This document shows, one piece after another, positions 55,246 to 63,829 of a DNA stretch of 64,000 nt. Positions within the stretch are counted from its first letter, which is position 1; each line of letters begins with the position of its first letter. The notes under the pieces are model-generated. The model was not told the origin of the DNA, did no database searches, and was given only the letters and a program-made list of their open reading frames with translations. Origin of the DNA: GCA-016699445 sp964555055 (lineage in GTDB: Bacteria > UBA10199 > JACPAL01 > GCA-016699445); NCBI GenBank assembly GCA_964555055.1, contig CAZKQW010000008.1:62001-126000 (forward strand), written 5' to 3'. A program made the translations under genes and the position numbers.

Positions 55246-56508
55246 TTAAGAAAATAGAGATTTTTTTAGCTTTTCTGCAAACTCATCCACTTGCTTCTTA
55301 GTCACGATTAGCGGCGGAAGGATGCGCAGGGTTTTTTCTTGGACGGCGTTGATCAAGAGGCCCTTCTCAAGGGCCTTTAAAGCCACCGACTTGGCGTCCA
55401 CCGAGAGTTCGATGGCGATCATCAGGCCTTGATTACGGACTTCCAAGATTATTCCCGGGAGCGTTTGAGCCAACTTTCGGACCCGATCACAGAGGTATTT
55501 CCCCATCTTTTGGGCGTTTTCCAACAGATCGTCTTGATAAATTGTCTTCAGGGTGGCCAGGGCCGTGGCGGTCGATAAGGGATTCCCTCCGAAAGTGGAC
55601 GCGTGATCGCCGGGCTCGAAGGCTTGAGCGACCTTTTCTGTGGCTACCATCGCCCCGATGGGAACTCCCGAAGCCAACCCCTTCGCTAAGGTCATGATGT
55701 CCGGCTCGATCCCTAAGTGTTCATAAGCGAAAAGCTTGCCCGTGCGTCCGACACCCGTCTGGACCTCATCAAAGATTAACAACACGTCCCTATCATTACA
55801 GAGTCGTCTTAAAGCCTTGAAATATTCCGGAGGCGCCATTTTGACGCCGCCCTCCCCTTGGATGGGCTCGATCAGGACGGCGCACGTGTTTTCATTCATC
55901 GCGGACTTCACGGACTCGATGTCCCCAAAAACCGCATAATGAAACCCCGGCATCAAGGGATCAAAGCCTTTTTGGTACTTCTCTTGTCCCGTGGCGGTGA
56001 TCATGGCGAGCGTGCGCCCATGGAAGGAATTCCTCATCGTGATCACTTCATGGCGTCCGTGACCGAATTTTTTATGGGAATACTTCCGGGCCAGCTTGAC
56101 GGCGGCTTCGTTGGCTTCCGCCCCGCTGTTGCAAAAGAAAACCCGGTCGCCGAAGCTGTGGCGTACGAGCTCCTCCGCCAACATGGATTGGGTGGGGATA
56201 TGGAAGACATTGCTCACGTGTAGAAGTTCGGAAGCTTGCTTCCGGATCGCCGCGACGATCTTTTGATGGCAATGGCCCAAATTGTTCACCGCGAGGCCGG
56301 AAAAGAAATCCAGGTATTTTTTCCCGTCCCCGTCCCAAACGTAAGCGCCCTTCCCTTTGGACAAAACCAAAGGCAAGCGGCCGTAGGTGTTCATGACGTA
56401 GTTCGCGGTCAAAAAACGGATATGGCCGCTCTTGTCGTTGGGGATCACCAATTTACCCGTATTTTTCACGACGAGTTTACATTTCATTTTTTTTGTTTTC
56501 TTAACCAT
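55246..56508 (-). CDS. argD: Acetylornithine/ornithine aminotransferase-type PLP enzyme
   Basis: 420 residues. Class III aminotransferase; transfers an amino group from glutamate in arginine synthesis. Motifs: FFSGLAVNNLGHCHQKI, NSGAEANEAAVKLARKYS, NSFHGRTLAMITATGQEKY, LIFDEVQTGVGRTGKLFAYEH and the PLP Lys in MTLAKGLASGVPIGAM. I chose the ATG 7 nt after GAGGAAG; upstream in-frame ATGs exist, and this one leaves a Lys-rich leader of about 25 residues. It overlaps yacG by 8 nt. ArgD is favoured over other class III members by overall pattern, not by any unique motif. Confidence 0.88.
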   Translation of the reverse strand: MVKKTKKMKCKLVVKNTGKLVIPNDKSGHIRFLTANYVMNTYGRLPLVLSKGKGAYVWDGDGKKYLDFFSGLAVNNLGHCHQKIVAAIRKQASELLHVSNVFHIPTQSMLAEELVRHSFGDRVFFCNSGAEANEAAVKLARKYSHKKFGHGRHEVITMRNSFHGRTLAMITATGQEKYQKGFDPLMPGFHYAVFGDIESVKSAMNENTCAVLIEPIQGEGGVKMAPPEYFKALRRLCNDRDVLLIFDEVQTGVGRTGKLFAYEHLGIEPDIMTLAKGLASGVPIGAMVATEKVAQAFEPGDHASTFGGNPLSTATALATLKTIYQDDLLENAQKMGKYLCDRVRKLAQTLPGIILEVRNQGLMIAIELSVDAKSVALKALEKGLLINAVQEKTLRILPPLIVTKKQVDEFAEKLKKSLFS

Positions 56509-56755
56509 TTTCATCTTCCTCATTTTCCGCTTTCTTAGGGTACGTGGCGGGCGTGACGTTGTCCGCGACGCGGTAGGATTCTCCGAACCACTTCCCTAAG
56601 TCTACCTTCCGGCACCGATCGGAACAGAAAGGGCGGAAAGGGTTGGGATCCACATCGATTTTTTGTCCGCAATGGCGGCAACGCATCGTGGCGGCCAAGG
56701 CTTTTTCCGTTAGATCCGTTTTCGGATCCATATTCTCCGTTTTACCGGTTTTCAT
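56501..56755 (-). CDS. yacG: YacG-type DNA gyrase inhibitor zinc protein
   Basis: 84 residues. The C4 zinc site is MRCRHCGQKI and FCSDRCRKVDLGKWFGESYRV; together these define YacG. In E. coli YacG binds gyrase and inhibits it. The N-terminal 23 residues are longer than usual and the tail is acidic. It starts in a 4-nt overlap with the MMPL gene and ends overlapping argD, so the three are one operon. Confidence 0.9.
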   Translation of the reverse strand: MKTGKTENMDPKTDLTEKALAATMRCRHCGQKIDVDPNPFRPFCSDRCRKVDLGKWFGESYRVADNVTPATYPKKAENEEDENG

Positions 56756-59199
56756 GAAGCGTGCCTCCTCCGATGTTCAAACCTCACCATTAAAGCGGGC
56801 ACCACGCATAAAGCGGCGAAGAGGCAGGATAGCTCCCCGATAACGGCGATCCAACCAAATGACGCGAGCGCTTGGTTCTTGGAAAGGATCAATATCGAAT
56901 ACCCGATGATGGTCGTTAAAGAGCAGAGGGCGACGGCGCCACCCGTCGTCGTCAAGGCTTTGCCCATCGATCCTTTTCCCTCCTCGCGGTACCGCTGGTA
57001 GAGATTGCACCCGTAATCGATGGCAACGCCGAACGTCACCGGGATGGCGATAAAGTTGAAGAAATTAATCTTGATGCCGAGCAAAGCGAGGACGCCGAAC
57101 ATCCACACTGATCCCAAGCTCAACGTTCCCACGATCGCATAGGCCGCGCGCTTTTCCCGGAAAATCAGTAAAATCATGAGGCAAACTACCCCAAAAGCCA
57201 GTAAAGCGGCCCTCGGCCCATCTCGTCTCATCGCCTGGAACATATCCGCTAGGATGACGGAATCCCCAGACCCGGTGATGACATCCCCATTGGGTAACGT
57301 GTTGCTTCGGATCATTTGGGCGAAACGGATTAAATTTTTCCCGTCCCAGAGAGACGCTCGAGAACTAGAGTAGACGAAGACGATATTGCCTAAAGTTCCG
57401 TTTTTTTCTCTGAAATTCTTCAGGATCGATTCCGGGAGATCATGGACTTGGAGTTTCCTCCCAGCAAAAAGACGTTTGAACGCTTCCAATTCTTTTCTTT
57501 GGCCGGGGTTTAAGAAGCGTAGAGACTTATCCTGCAATAAAACTCTTAGCTCGTTGAGAATCCGTAATTTTTCGTCCTGATCCTCGGGCAGGTAAGAATA
57601 AACGGACTGGCAATTGTCGACGACCCTATTCTCCAGGGGATCTTCGGAATTCTTTTTTAAGATTTCATCGCAAAGGACTCGCGCTTGCTCGATACGATCG
57701 GTGAGTAACACGGCAGGGGCGCTCGCATGTCCGAAGACACCGTCAATTCTCCGATTCCAATAAGCCTCATCCGCGACTTCGGCGCTTTTAGGCTTTATCC
57801 GCAATTTAGAGAAATCATATTCCAAGGAACGAGGGGCAAAAGATACGATCAGCGGGATGGAGACCAATGTGATGGCCAACCCGAACCCCGTCAGCGGGCG
57901 TGCCCAAGAGGACGCGAGACGATCCGCCAGGAGAGGTGTAAAGGCAAAAATACCTTTAGGGGATTCATCCGCTTTTGTTACGGACCACATGGAATCAGCC
58001 AGGCTCATAAAAACGGGCAGGACTGTGTAAGCGGCTACCCAACAAAAAAACATACCCAAACCACCGATGTATCCAAAATGCGAGTACCCTTTGATCTGCG
58101 TCGTCAGGAGGGTGGCGAACGCCAAACTTGTCGTCAAAGCGGAGGCCAATGTACCGCCTAAGGTCGAGGAAACAGAAGTCTCCAAGGCCTCGTCAATCCC
58201 AAGCCCTTTCCGTCTTTCCTCCAAATACCGCGCCATGAGGATGAGACTGTAATTGACTCCATTAGCGACAAGGATGGAGGCCAAGAAAGCCGTTTGCATC
58301 GTCACATAGCCTATGTGCCCTTTCACCAAGGCGAAAGTCCATACCGCTCCGTTGACCACGGACCACGCCATAAGGAAAACCATCCGCAAACGGCGGTAAT
58401 AGACCAGGGCACATAACGCGATAAGACCAAGACACAGGCCCGTGATTAAAACGATATCATCGGTCAACGCTTGGTACTCGAAAAGAATACGCCTCAATTT
58501 ACCCGTTAGCCCGATCCTCAACGAGGGATCGTAAGCGGCGGGATTCAAATTGGCGATCACAACCTGGACGCGGGAAACCAGATCTCTGGAAAATTCGACG
58601 CCTCTAGCCTCCCCCGGTGGACGAAGCAAAATGACTAAAAGGTCTTGCTCTTTATTAAAGAAGTAACCTTTCGCATATTGATCATAGCTCCCGGCCTTCT
58701 CACGGTACTTGGCTTCGATGTCTTTCGTATCGAAACCGCTGTTCTCCTCGTCTAAATCAATGAAAAATCCGGCGGCTTTGAGCTTCTCTCTTTGAAGGCT
58801 TCTATCCAATCGTTCCTTCACCGCCCTTAGATCGGGTAACGACATGTAAAGGTATTTGTTGTCCTCATAATGTCTCCGGACTTCCGAGACATTATATTCC
58901 ACGCTATCCACATAACCCGCAGGCAACGCTCTGATTTTTTTTACGAAATCATCGGCGAACCTCATCATCGCGTCCTGATTTTTGCCTTCTACCGCGACGA
59001 TGAGAGAACCGGTCCCGGGAACGCGCTTCGCGATGCGTTCCAGATCGACCACGCTTTGGGCTGTTTCGGGCAAAAGATACCGGAAGTCGCTTTTCAACTC
59101 GAGATGGCGTATTTGTAAAAGACAAAAGACGAAAAGCGCTAAAAACAGCGCGGCCAAAGGAAAGCGGGCGCGGTGCAAAAACCGGACATAGCTTTTCAT
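56752..59199 (-). CDS. MMPL/RND-family lipid exporter-like protein
   Basis: 815 residues, about twelve membrane helices in two halves of an RND transporter, each preceded by a periplasmic porter loop (about 30-235 and 455-655). The SILVANGVNYSLILMARYLEE and VTFGVAIDYGCNLYQRYREE blocks are the paired MMPL motifs, each with an Asn or Asp for proton coupling. Related MMPL proteins in hopanoid producers (HpnN) move lipids to the outer membrane. Lipid export is plausible here, but the cargo is unknown. It begins an operon with yacG and argD. Divergent from the L,D-transpeptidase with 113 nt between starts. Confidence 0.87.
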   Translation of the reverse strand: MKSYVRFLHRARFPLAALFLALFVFCLLQIRHLELKSDFRYLLPETAQSVVDLERIAKRVPGTGSLIVAVEGKNQDAMMRFADDFVKKIRALPAGYVDSVEYNVSEVRRHYEDNKYLYMSLPDLRAVKERLDRSLQREKLKAAGFFIDLDEENSGFDTKDIEAKYREKAGSYDQYAKGYFFNKEQDLLVILLRPPGEARGVEFSRDLVSRVQVVIANLNPAAYDPSLRIGLTGKLRRILFEYQALTDDIVLITGLCLGLIALCALVYYRRLRMVFLMAWSVVNGAVWTFALVKGHIGYVTMQTAFLASILVANGVNYSLILMARYLEERRKGLGIDEALETSVSSTLGGTLASALTTSLAFATLLTTQIKGYSHFGYIGGLGMFFCWVAAYTVLPVFMSLADSMWSVTKADESPKGIFAFTPLLADRLASSWARPLTGFGLAITLVSIPLIVSFAPRSLEYDFSKLRIKPKSAEVADEAYWNRRIDGVFGHASAPAVLLTDRIEQARVLCDEILKKNSEDPLENRVVDNCQSVYSYLPEDQDEKLRILNELRVLLQDKSLRFLNPGQRKELEAFKRLFAGRKLQVHDLPESILKNFREKNGTLGNIVFVYSSSRASLWDGKNLIRFAQMIRSNTLPNGDVITGSGDSVILADMFQAMRRDGPRAALLAFGVVCLMILLIFREKRAAYAIVGTLSLGSVWMFGVLALLGIKINFFNFIAIPVTFGVAIDYGCNLYQRYREEGKGSMGKALTTTGGAVALCSLTTIIGYSILILSKNQALASFGWIAVIGELSCLFAALCVVPALMVRFEHRRRHAS

Positions 59200-59312
59200 A
59201 AGTGGTGAATCGGTACAAAAAGAGAGATAGGGTGTCTAGGATTTACTCCTTTTTAAGCTCGCTAAAGTTTTCTACATTGGTTACCGTTAAGAGCGATGGC
59301 CCTTAGAGTTAT

Positions 59313-60458
59313 ATGAACAAAAAATCCTTCATCATCCTATTACTCTTTTTTATCTTTTTTCCCGCTTTTTTTGTCGCCCTGTTCGCCAATGACATCCTTC
59401 TTTATGGGCCCGATGGAGTAAAGCGGATCGATAAGGCGATCGAGCTTTACGAAAAGTACGTGAAGAAAGGTGGCTGGGAAAAAATCGAAAAAGGCCCTAA
59501 AATTCTGCCTGGCGAGACGAATCCGCGTATTTCTTCCATTCGTAAGAGGCTTTTGGCGACCGGTGATTTGAAGAAGAAAACTTCCAGCGAAGTTTATGAT
59601 GATGATTTGAAAACCGCGGTGATGAAGTTCCAAGGACGCCATGGGCTTGAAAACGACGGCATCATTGGCATTGGAAGCATCGAGGCCATGAATGTATCGG
59701 CGGAAGAGAGGCTCAAGCAACTCGTCGTCAATCGCGACCGCTTCCGAAGCACCCCCTGGCCTCCCGCGAAGTACGTCCATGTAAATATCCCGGACTACCA
59801 ACTCTATGCGGTCGAAGACCTGAAAACCGTCCTCCAGATGAGGGTAGTAGTCGGCCTTAAGAAGAACTGGAACACCCCGGAAGTTCAAAGCCAAATTAAG
59901 CAGATCGTCGTGAATCCAAAATGGCATGTCCCCGTCAACATCATTAAGAAGGAACTCCTGAAGAAGATTCAAAAGGACCCCGGCTATGTGGCGAAAGAGA
60001 ACATGGTCGTCTACGAACGGAAGGATGGAGAACGCGTCGAAGTAGATCCCATGACCTACGACTGGGCTTCCGCAAAGCCGGGAAACCTCGAGATCGTCCA
60101 GGATTCCGGAGATGCGAATGCCCTCGGGCATATGAAGTTCCTTTTCCCCAATTCTCATGATATCTACATGCACGATACTCCTCAAAAATCATTTTTTTCC
60201 AACCAAATGCGTGCAGCCAGCCATGGCTGCATCCGAGTTCATAAGCCGATGGAGTTAGCCAAGTTCATTGCCGCCGGCTCGACTTGGACCGAAGCAAAGA
60301 TTCAAAACCTGATCGCCAAAAAAGAAACCCAGTTCCTCGCTTTGCCGGAACCCGTCGACGTGTTCATCGATTATTACACGGCGTGGGTGGACGAAGACGG
60401 GACGGTCCAATTCCGCGAAGATATTTATAAGAAGGACGTTGTGAAGGAAGCCAAATAA
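59313..60458 (+). CDS. L,D-transpeptidase (YkuD domain, YcbB-like)
   Basis: 381 residues with an N-terminal membrane anchor or signal (about 5-25). A peptidoglycan-binding type 1 domain (about 70-135, with VMKFQGRHGLENDGIIG) is followed by the YkuD catalytic domain. The motif HDTPQKSFF...ASHGCIRV places catalytic Cys306 after His304-Gly305. It forms 3-3 cross-links or attaches proteins to peptidoglycan in the periplasm. The long insertion and PG-binding domain resemble YcbB/LdtD more than ErfK. It ends 4 nt before the convergent AsmA gene. Confidence 0.93.
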   Translation: MNKKSFIILLLFFIFFPAFFVALFANDILLYGPDGVKRIDKAIELYEKYVKKGGWEKIEKGPKILPGETNPRISSIRKRLLATGDLKKKTSSEVYDDDLKTAVMKFQGRHGLENDGIIGIGSIEAMNVSAEERLKQLVVNRDRFRSTPWPPAKYVHVNIPDYQLYAVEDLKTVLQMRVVVGLKKNWNTPEVQSQIKQIVVNPKWHVPVNIIKKELLKKIQKDPGYVAKENMVVYERKDGERVEVDPMTYDWASAKPGNLEIVQDSGDANALGHMKFLFPNSHDIYMHDTPQKSFFSNQMRAASHGCIRVHKPMELAKFIAAGSTWTEAKIQNLIAKKETQFLALPEPVDVFIDYYTAWVDEDGTVQFREDIYKKDVVKEAK

Positions 60459-60462
60459 ACCG

Positions 60463-62451
60463 CTAGCGTAAAAGATCTTTGAGTATGTCGCCGTTTGGCT
60501 TTTGGAGAGGTGCAGGTAGCTTCTCTTCCGCTTTTTGCTGAAGATTTTGAAGGGAGGCGGTCTTCAAACGCTCCACGAAGGTATTGACGTCGGGAGCCAC
60601 GATCGGCGCCGGCAAGGCTCCAGAGACCGTAAAAGGCACCGTCAGCTTCCCTTCCAGATCTACCAGCGACGACTTTCCCGGGAACTCCCCTAGCCAAGCA
60701 TCGGTCTCCGAACGCGCGAGAAGCAAGACGCCTTTTAAATCCAAATCCCCTTCTAAGGAAGCTTTTCCGACTAAATTCATGGTTGAGGTTTCAGTCACCA
60801 TCCGCAAATCAGGAATCTGCAGAAACCCTTTTTCGACCCGGAAGCCGCTGGCGAAGGAACTGTAGTTGGTCTCTTGGGTTTGAAGCGCGAAGCGGGGCGG
60901 CGCGATCTTCGGCGCTCCGCTGGAAGCGGGATTCGCCTTGAGGGCCGCATTGAGTCCGTCGACGAGGTTCTGATTCAAAACCTCCTTGGCCATATTCAAG
61001 GCGAGGATCTTACCGGCCGAAAGCGAAAGGTTTCCGTCTCCCGTCGACGAGGACTTTATATCCTTCATCTCCGACCCCTCACCCTCCAGAGCGAGACCGA
61101 GATCTCCTTTACCGGAAAAGACGTCCCGAAAACCCCCGACCGCCGTCATCAGGGCATTGGCGTCGAGCTGGGACGCCTGGAGGTTGAATTTCCATTGGGG
61201 AGCTTTCTCTCCAAAACGGATCATACCGTTTCCAGACATCGTTCCCTCGAAGATCCGAAATGTCATCGCATCCAAGATCCATTGCTTCCCCACTACATGA
61301 AAATCCGCTTTGAAGTCCTCTGGCTCATACCTCTCCAATACGAAGAAACGTTGGCCTTCGATCTTTCCCTTGAGGGCTCCCGAAGAGAGGAGGCCTTGTA
61401 GAGGACCGTAATAGCTCCAAGTGATCTTTGCCGGCGTTCGAGCTCCTTTTTTCAGATAATCGCCGTAAGCGATCTTAGCTTCCCCGAAATCCAGGTTTCC
61501 CGAGGTCTGCATTTGTGAAACATTTCCGCTCAACTGAACCGATAACGAGGATGGTCCCGTAATTTGGGCACCCGCAGGCAAACGCTTCTCGAAAGCAGGG
61601 TCTACGGCAGCTAAAGCCTTGAAATCGAGGGAACGCGAGCCGATCTCAGCTTGATAATGATAATCCCCAAGTTCTTTCGCCTCCCATGAAACCTTCACGG
61701 TGAAAACGCTTCCGCCCAAGTCGAGTTTCATATCGTCGGTGCGATAAACACGCTTTCCGGGATCCAGAACGAGAGAACCTTCCACCATGACGCGACGAGG
61801 GGATTCATTCACTATGCCGCTCAGTTTCACCGGTATTTTTTGCTCTCCAGGGGAGGATGAAGCCGAGAACGAGAACGACTCCACATCGAGCTCCACCTCG
61901 CGCACGATGGGCTTCACCTCTTCTTCGCCTTGATTCCCTTCCAACCGATACACGATTCCCCGCTCAACGGTTAAAGACATGACCTCCGTCTTTTCGATCC
62001 AAGAGTTTTCTTCTGAAGATGCGGAAGGATTCGGTGATTTGAAAATGCCTTCCAAATTACTGCGTTCCTCTGCGGTACGGTAGTAAATGACCGGGCGGTT
62101 GAAACCGAGGGCAATGGCGAGGCGTTTCGAGAGGAGCTTTCTCAAATCGAGAGTCATCCTGGTGGATGCGATCCGAGAAAGCGTCCTTCCTGAGAAAGGC
62201 CCGTCGAGCGATAGGATCCGCATGTCTTCGAGTACGACCGAAGGCACGGGAAGGATATGAAGCTCGATGCGATCCAGCTCCACTCGACCATTCACGGCTG
62301 CTTCGATCTTGCGAATCAGAGGCTCCTTCAATTGATTGGGATCCACAAAGAAGGCAGCGGCGATGATGGCCGCTGAAGTCAGAAAACCTAAAATAATGAC
62401 GATTTTAAAAGCGCGTTTCAGCATGCGTCGCGTCATACAAAATGCGGTCAA
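60463..62451 (-). CDS. AsmA-family inner-membrane protein
   Basis: 662 residues. One N-terminal membrane helix (about 14-35), then a long periplasmic beta-rich body. The AsmA signature VNGRVELDRIELHILPVPSVVLEDMRI follows the helix; the C-terminal part has FALQTQETNYSSFASGFRVEKGFLQI. AsmA/TamB-like proteins bridge the membranes and are thought to transport phospholipids. I place the start at a TTG (62451) because AAGGAAG lies 8-9 nt before it. The in-frame ATGs at 62436 and 62424 have no such site. The product starts LTAFCMTRRMLKRAF if TTG is read as Met. Confidence 0.85.
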   Translation of the reverse strand: MTAFCMTRRMLKRAFKIVIILGFLTSAAIIAAAFFVDPNQLKEPLIRKIEAAVNGRVELDRIELHILPVPSVVLEDMRILSLDGPFSGRTLSRIASTRMTLDLRKLLSKRLAIALGFNRPVIYYRTAEERSNLEGIFKSPNPSASSEENSWIEKTEVMSLTVERGIVYRLEGNQGEEEVKPIVREVELDVESFSFSASSSPGEQKIPVKLSGIVNESPRRVMVEGSLVLDPGKRVYRTDDMKLDLGGSVFTVKVSWEAKELGDYHYQAEIGSRSLDFKALAAVDPAFEKRLPAGAQITGPSSLSVQLSGNVSQMQTSGNLDFGEAKIAYGDYLKKGARTPAKITWSYYGPLQGLLSSGALKGKIEGQRFFVLERYEPEDFKADFHVVGKQWILDAMTFRIFEGTMSGNGMIRFGEKAPQWKFNLQASQLDANALMTAVGGFRDVFSGKGDLGLALEGEGSEMKDIKSSSTGDGNLSLSAGKILALNMAKEVLNQNLVDGLNAALKANPASSGAPKIAPPRFALQTQETNYSSFASGFRVEKGFLQIPDLRMVTETSTMNLVGKASLEGDLDLKGVLLLARSETDAWLGEFPGKSSLVDLEGKLTVPFTVSGALPAPIVAPDVNTFVERLKTASLQNLQQKAEEKLPAPLQKPNGDILKDLLR

Positions 62452-62464
62452 AAGTTCAACTTCC

Positions 62465-62493
62465 TTGACGCGCGAATATTAAAATACTCTAAT
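62465..62493 (+). promoter_or_regulatory. Sigma-70 promoter of the PilZ gene
   Basis: TTGACG (62465-62470), a 17-bp spacer and TCTAAT (62488-62493), each box five of six matches. The predicted start, near 62500, leaves about 19 nt of leader containing GGGGAGG before the ATG at 62519. Confidence 0.65.
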
Positions 62494-62518
62494 TTCTCAG
62501 TACATGGGGAGGTGTTTT

Positions 62519-62953
62519 ATGCCGCAGGAAAAAGATCTTCCGTCCGATCGCACGGACTACGTCTTGGAATCCAGAGAAAATAAAAGGCGTTATGCAAGGC
62601 TCGATATCGCGTTAAGCGTCAGCTACGCGTTGAAGAGTCCCGGCGGTGAAGTCAGCGAATTAGCGGAGGCCTTGAGCAGCGACATCAGCGCCGGCGGCCT
62701 ACGGCTCATGACGCCCGGCCCTCTCCAACCCGGTGACCTCCTGGACCTGGAAATCAGCATTTGCGGCAGCGAAGACAGCCCAATCCGGGCGAACGGCGAA
62801 GTCGTCTGGCAAAACAAGATCGCCGACACGAGCTACGAAACGGGAACCGTCATCAAGTACGTCAACGACGACGACAAGCAACGCTTCATGAACTTCGTCT
62901 TCGAGCAAATGTCCCGCCTGATGGGCGTCAGCGCCAACCCGATGGTGCATTGA
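62519..62953 (+). CDS. PilZ-domain protein (predicted c-di-GMP receptor)
   Basis: 144 residues from the ATG set by GGGGAGG. The PilZ motifs are present: ENKRRYARLD (RxxxR) and DISAGGLRL (D/NxSxxG), followed by the beta-barrel strands LDLEISICG and NGEVVWQNK. Binding c-di-GMP is therefore likely. It is a single-domain protein, so it would work by contacting a partner that cannot be named from this window. It has its own promoter. The C-terminal helix (RFMNFVFEQMSRLM) may be the contact surface. Confidence 0.9.
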   Translation: MPQEKDLPSDRTDYVLESRENKRRYARLDIALSVSYALKSPGGEVSELAEALSSDISAGGLRLMTPGPLQPGDLLDLEISICGSEDSPIRANGEVVWQNKIADTSYETGTVIKYVNDDDKQRFMNFVFEQMSRLMGVSANPMVH

Positions 62954-63156
62954 AATTCCGGAAACTATTTAACTACATCCCGCCTTCATAACCTTTATGA
63001 TGGCTAACTAAATAATAGGCCGCGCTGGCACCGAATTCCTCCTGCCGTTTTCGTTCGCAAGACGACCATGAATTTTAGCTTCTCGCGCCATAGATAGAAA
63101 TTTATGAAAGTTGCTATCTTTGGTAAACATTTTTCTGATTTTCACCCATTTAACTT

Positions 63157-63195
63157 TTGACGGTAGGTACTAAATAAAGTACTTTATTTAGTACC
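63157..63195. promoter_or_regulatory. 30-bp perfect palindromic operator over the toxin-antitoxin promoter
   Basis: Positions 63166-63195 are a perfect 30-bp palindrome; the left half is GGTACTAAATAAAGT. It directly abuts the antitoxin ATG at 63196. A -35 TTGACG (63157-63162) sits just before it, and the -10 (TACTTT, 63180-63185, spacer 17) would fall inside. That puts transcription initiation about 4 nt from the ATG, so the mRNA would be essentially leaderless, and no Shine-Dalgarno is visible. Self-repression by the antitoxin is the obvious role. The 203 nt before it (62954-63156) hold no gene. Confidence 0.75.
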
Positions 63196-63504
63196 ATGAA
63201 GCTTTCCGAAGACATCAAGCCCATCACCTACATGAAGACGAACTCGGCCGAGCTCGTGGAAACGGCCACGCGCAAGAGCCGGCCCATCATCATCACCCAA
63301 AACGGCATGGCCAAGGTCGTCGTGCAGGACATCAAAAGCTTCGAAAGGGATCGGGACACGCTCCTTCTTTTAAAACTCCTCTATCAAGGGGTCCTGGAAG
63401 CGGAAAAAGGAGAAGGCGTCGACCAAGAAGATTTCTTCGACCAACTTGAAAAGGAATTGAAGTCTGAAATCCTCAAACGAAAAACCCCCGAAAAGGATAG
63501 GTAG
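63196..63504 (+). CDS. Phd/YefM-family antitoxin
   Basis: 102 residues. The N-terminal DNA-binding part SEDIKPITYMKTNSAELVETA and RPIIITQNGMAKVVVQDIKSFERD follow the Phd/YefM pattern. The C-terminal half is acidic and helical, the region that wraps the toxin. It represses its own promoter, over the 30-bp palindrome directly upstream. The ParE-like toxin follows. The antitoxin's stop TAG lies at 63502-63504. Confidence 0.9.
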   Translation: MKLSEDIKPITYMKTNSAELVETATRKSRPIIITQNGMAKVVVQDIKSFERDRDTLLLLKLLYQGVLEAEKGEGVDQEDFFDQLEKELKSEILKRKTPEKDR

Positions 63505-63529
63505 GCACCACCAAGTCAAATGGACGCCC

Positions 63530-63829
63530 GTGGCCCAGCGGGATTTACGCGCGGTTCTTTCCTATATTTCAAACAATAGTCCGCGAACGGCCTTGAAAAT
63601 CGCCGCGAAGATTCGTTCAAAAGCGGCTTCTCTCTATCAATTTCCATCGAGGGGCTGTGTTGTGCCCGAGCTTAAAAACATTCCGGAACTCTCCTTCAGA
63701 GAGCTGATCATTTCCCCTTGGAGGCTCGTGTATCGCATTAAAGGAAAACAAGTCGAAATCCTGGCATTTTTCGATGGAAGACAAGACCTCGAAGAAATGC
63801 TCTTCGAGAGGCTTTCGCGCATTCGTTAA
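63530..63829 (+). CDS. ParE/RelE-family toxin
   Basis: 99 residues from a GTG. Pattern of ParE: AQRDLRAVLSYISNNSPRTALKIAAKIRSKAASL, then PSRGCVVPELKNIPELSFRELIISPWRLVYRIKGKQVEILAFFDGRQDL. The frame continues upstream and encodes HQVKWTPV, exactly the first ParE beta-strand, but without a standard start codon back to a TGA at 63458-63460. The real start may be the CTG at 63464, the ATA at 63497, or an ATG at 63519 in another frame after a frameshift. The toxin probably poisons gyrase or the ribosome. It ends directly against the convergent EF-G gene. Confidence 0.83.
   Translation: MAQRDLRAVLSYISNNSPRTALKIAAKIRSKAASLYQFPSRGCVVPELKNIPELSFRELIISPWRLVYRIKGKQVEILAFFDGRQDLEEMLFERLSRIR

Noticed and set aside
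63519..63578. Short plus-strand frame starting ATG at 63519
   Set aside because: Encodes only 19 residues before a stop and overlaps the toxin; noted only as a possible start involved in a frameshift.
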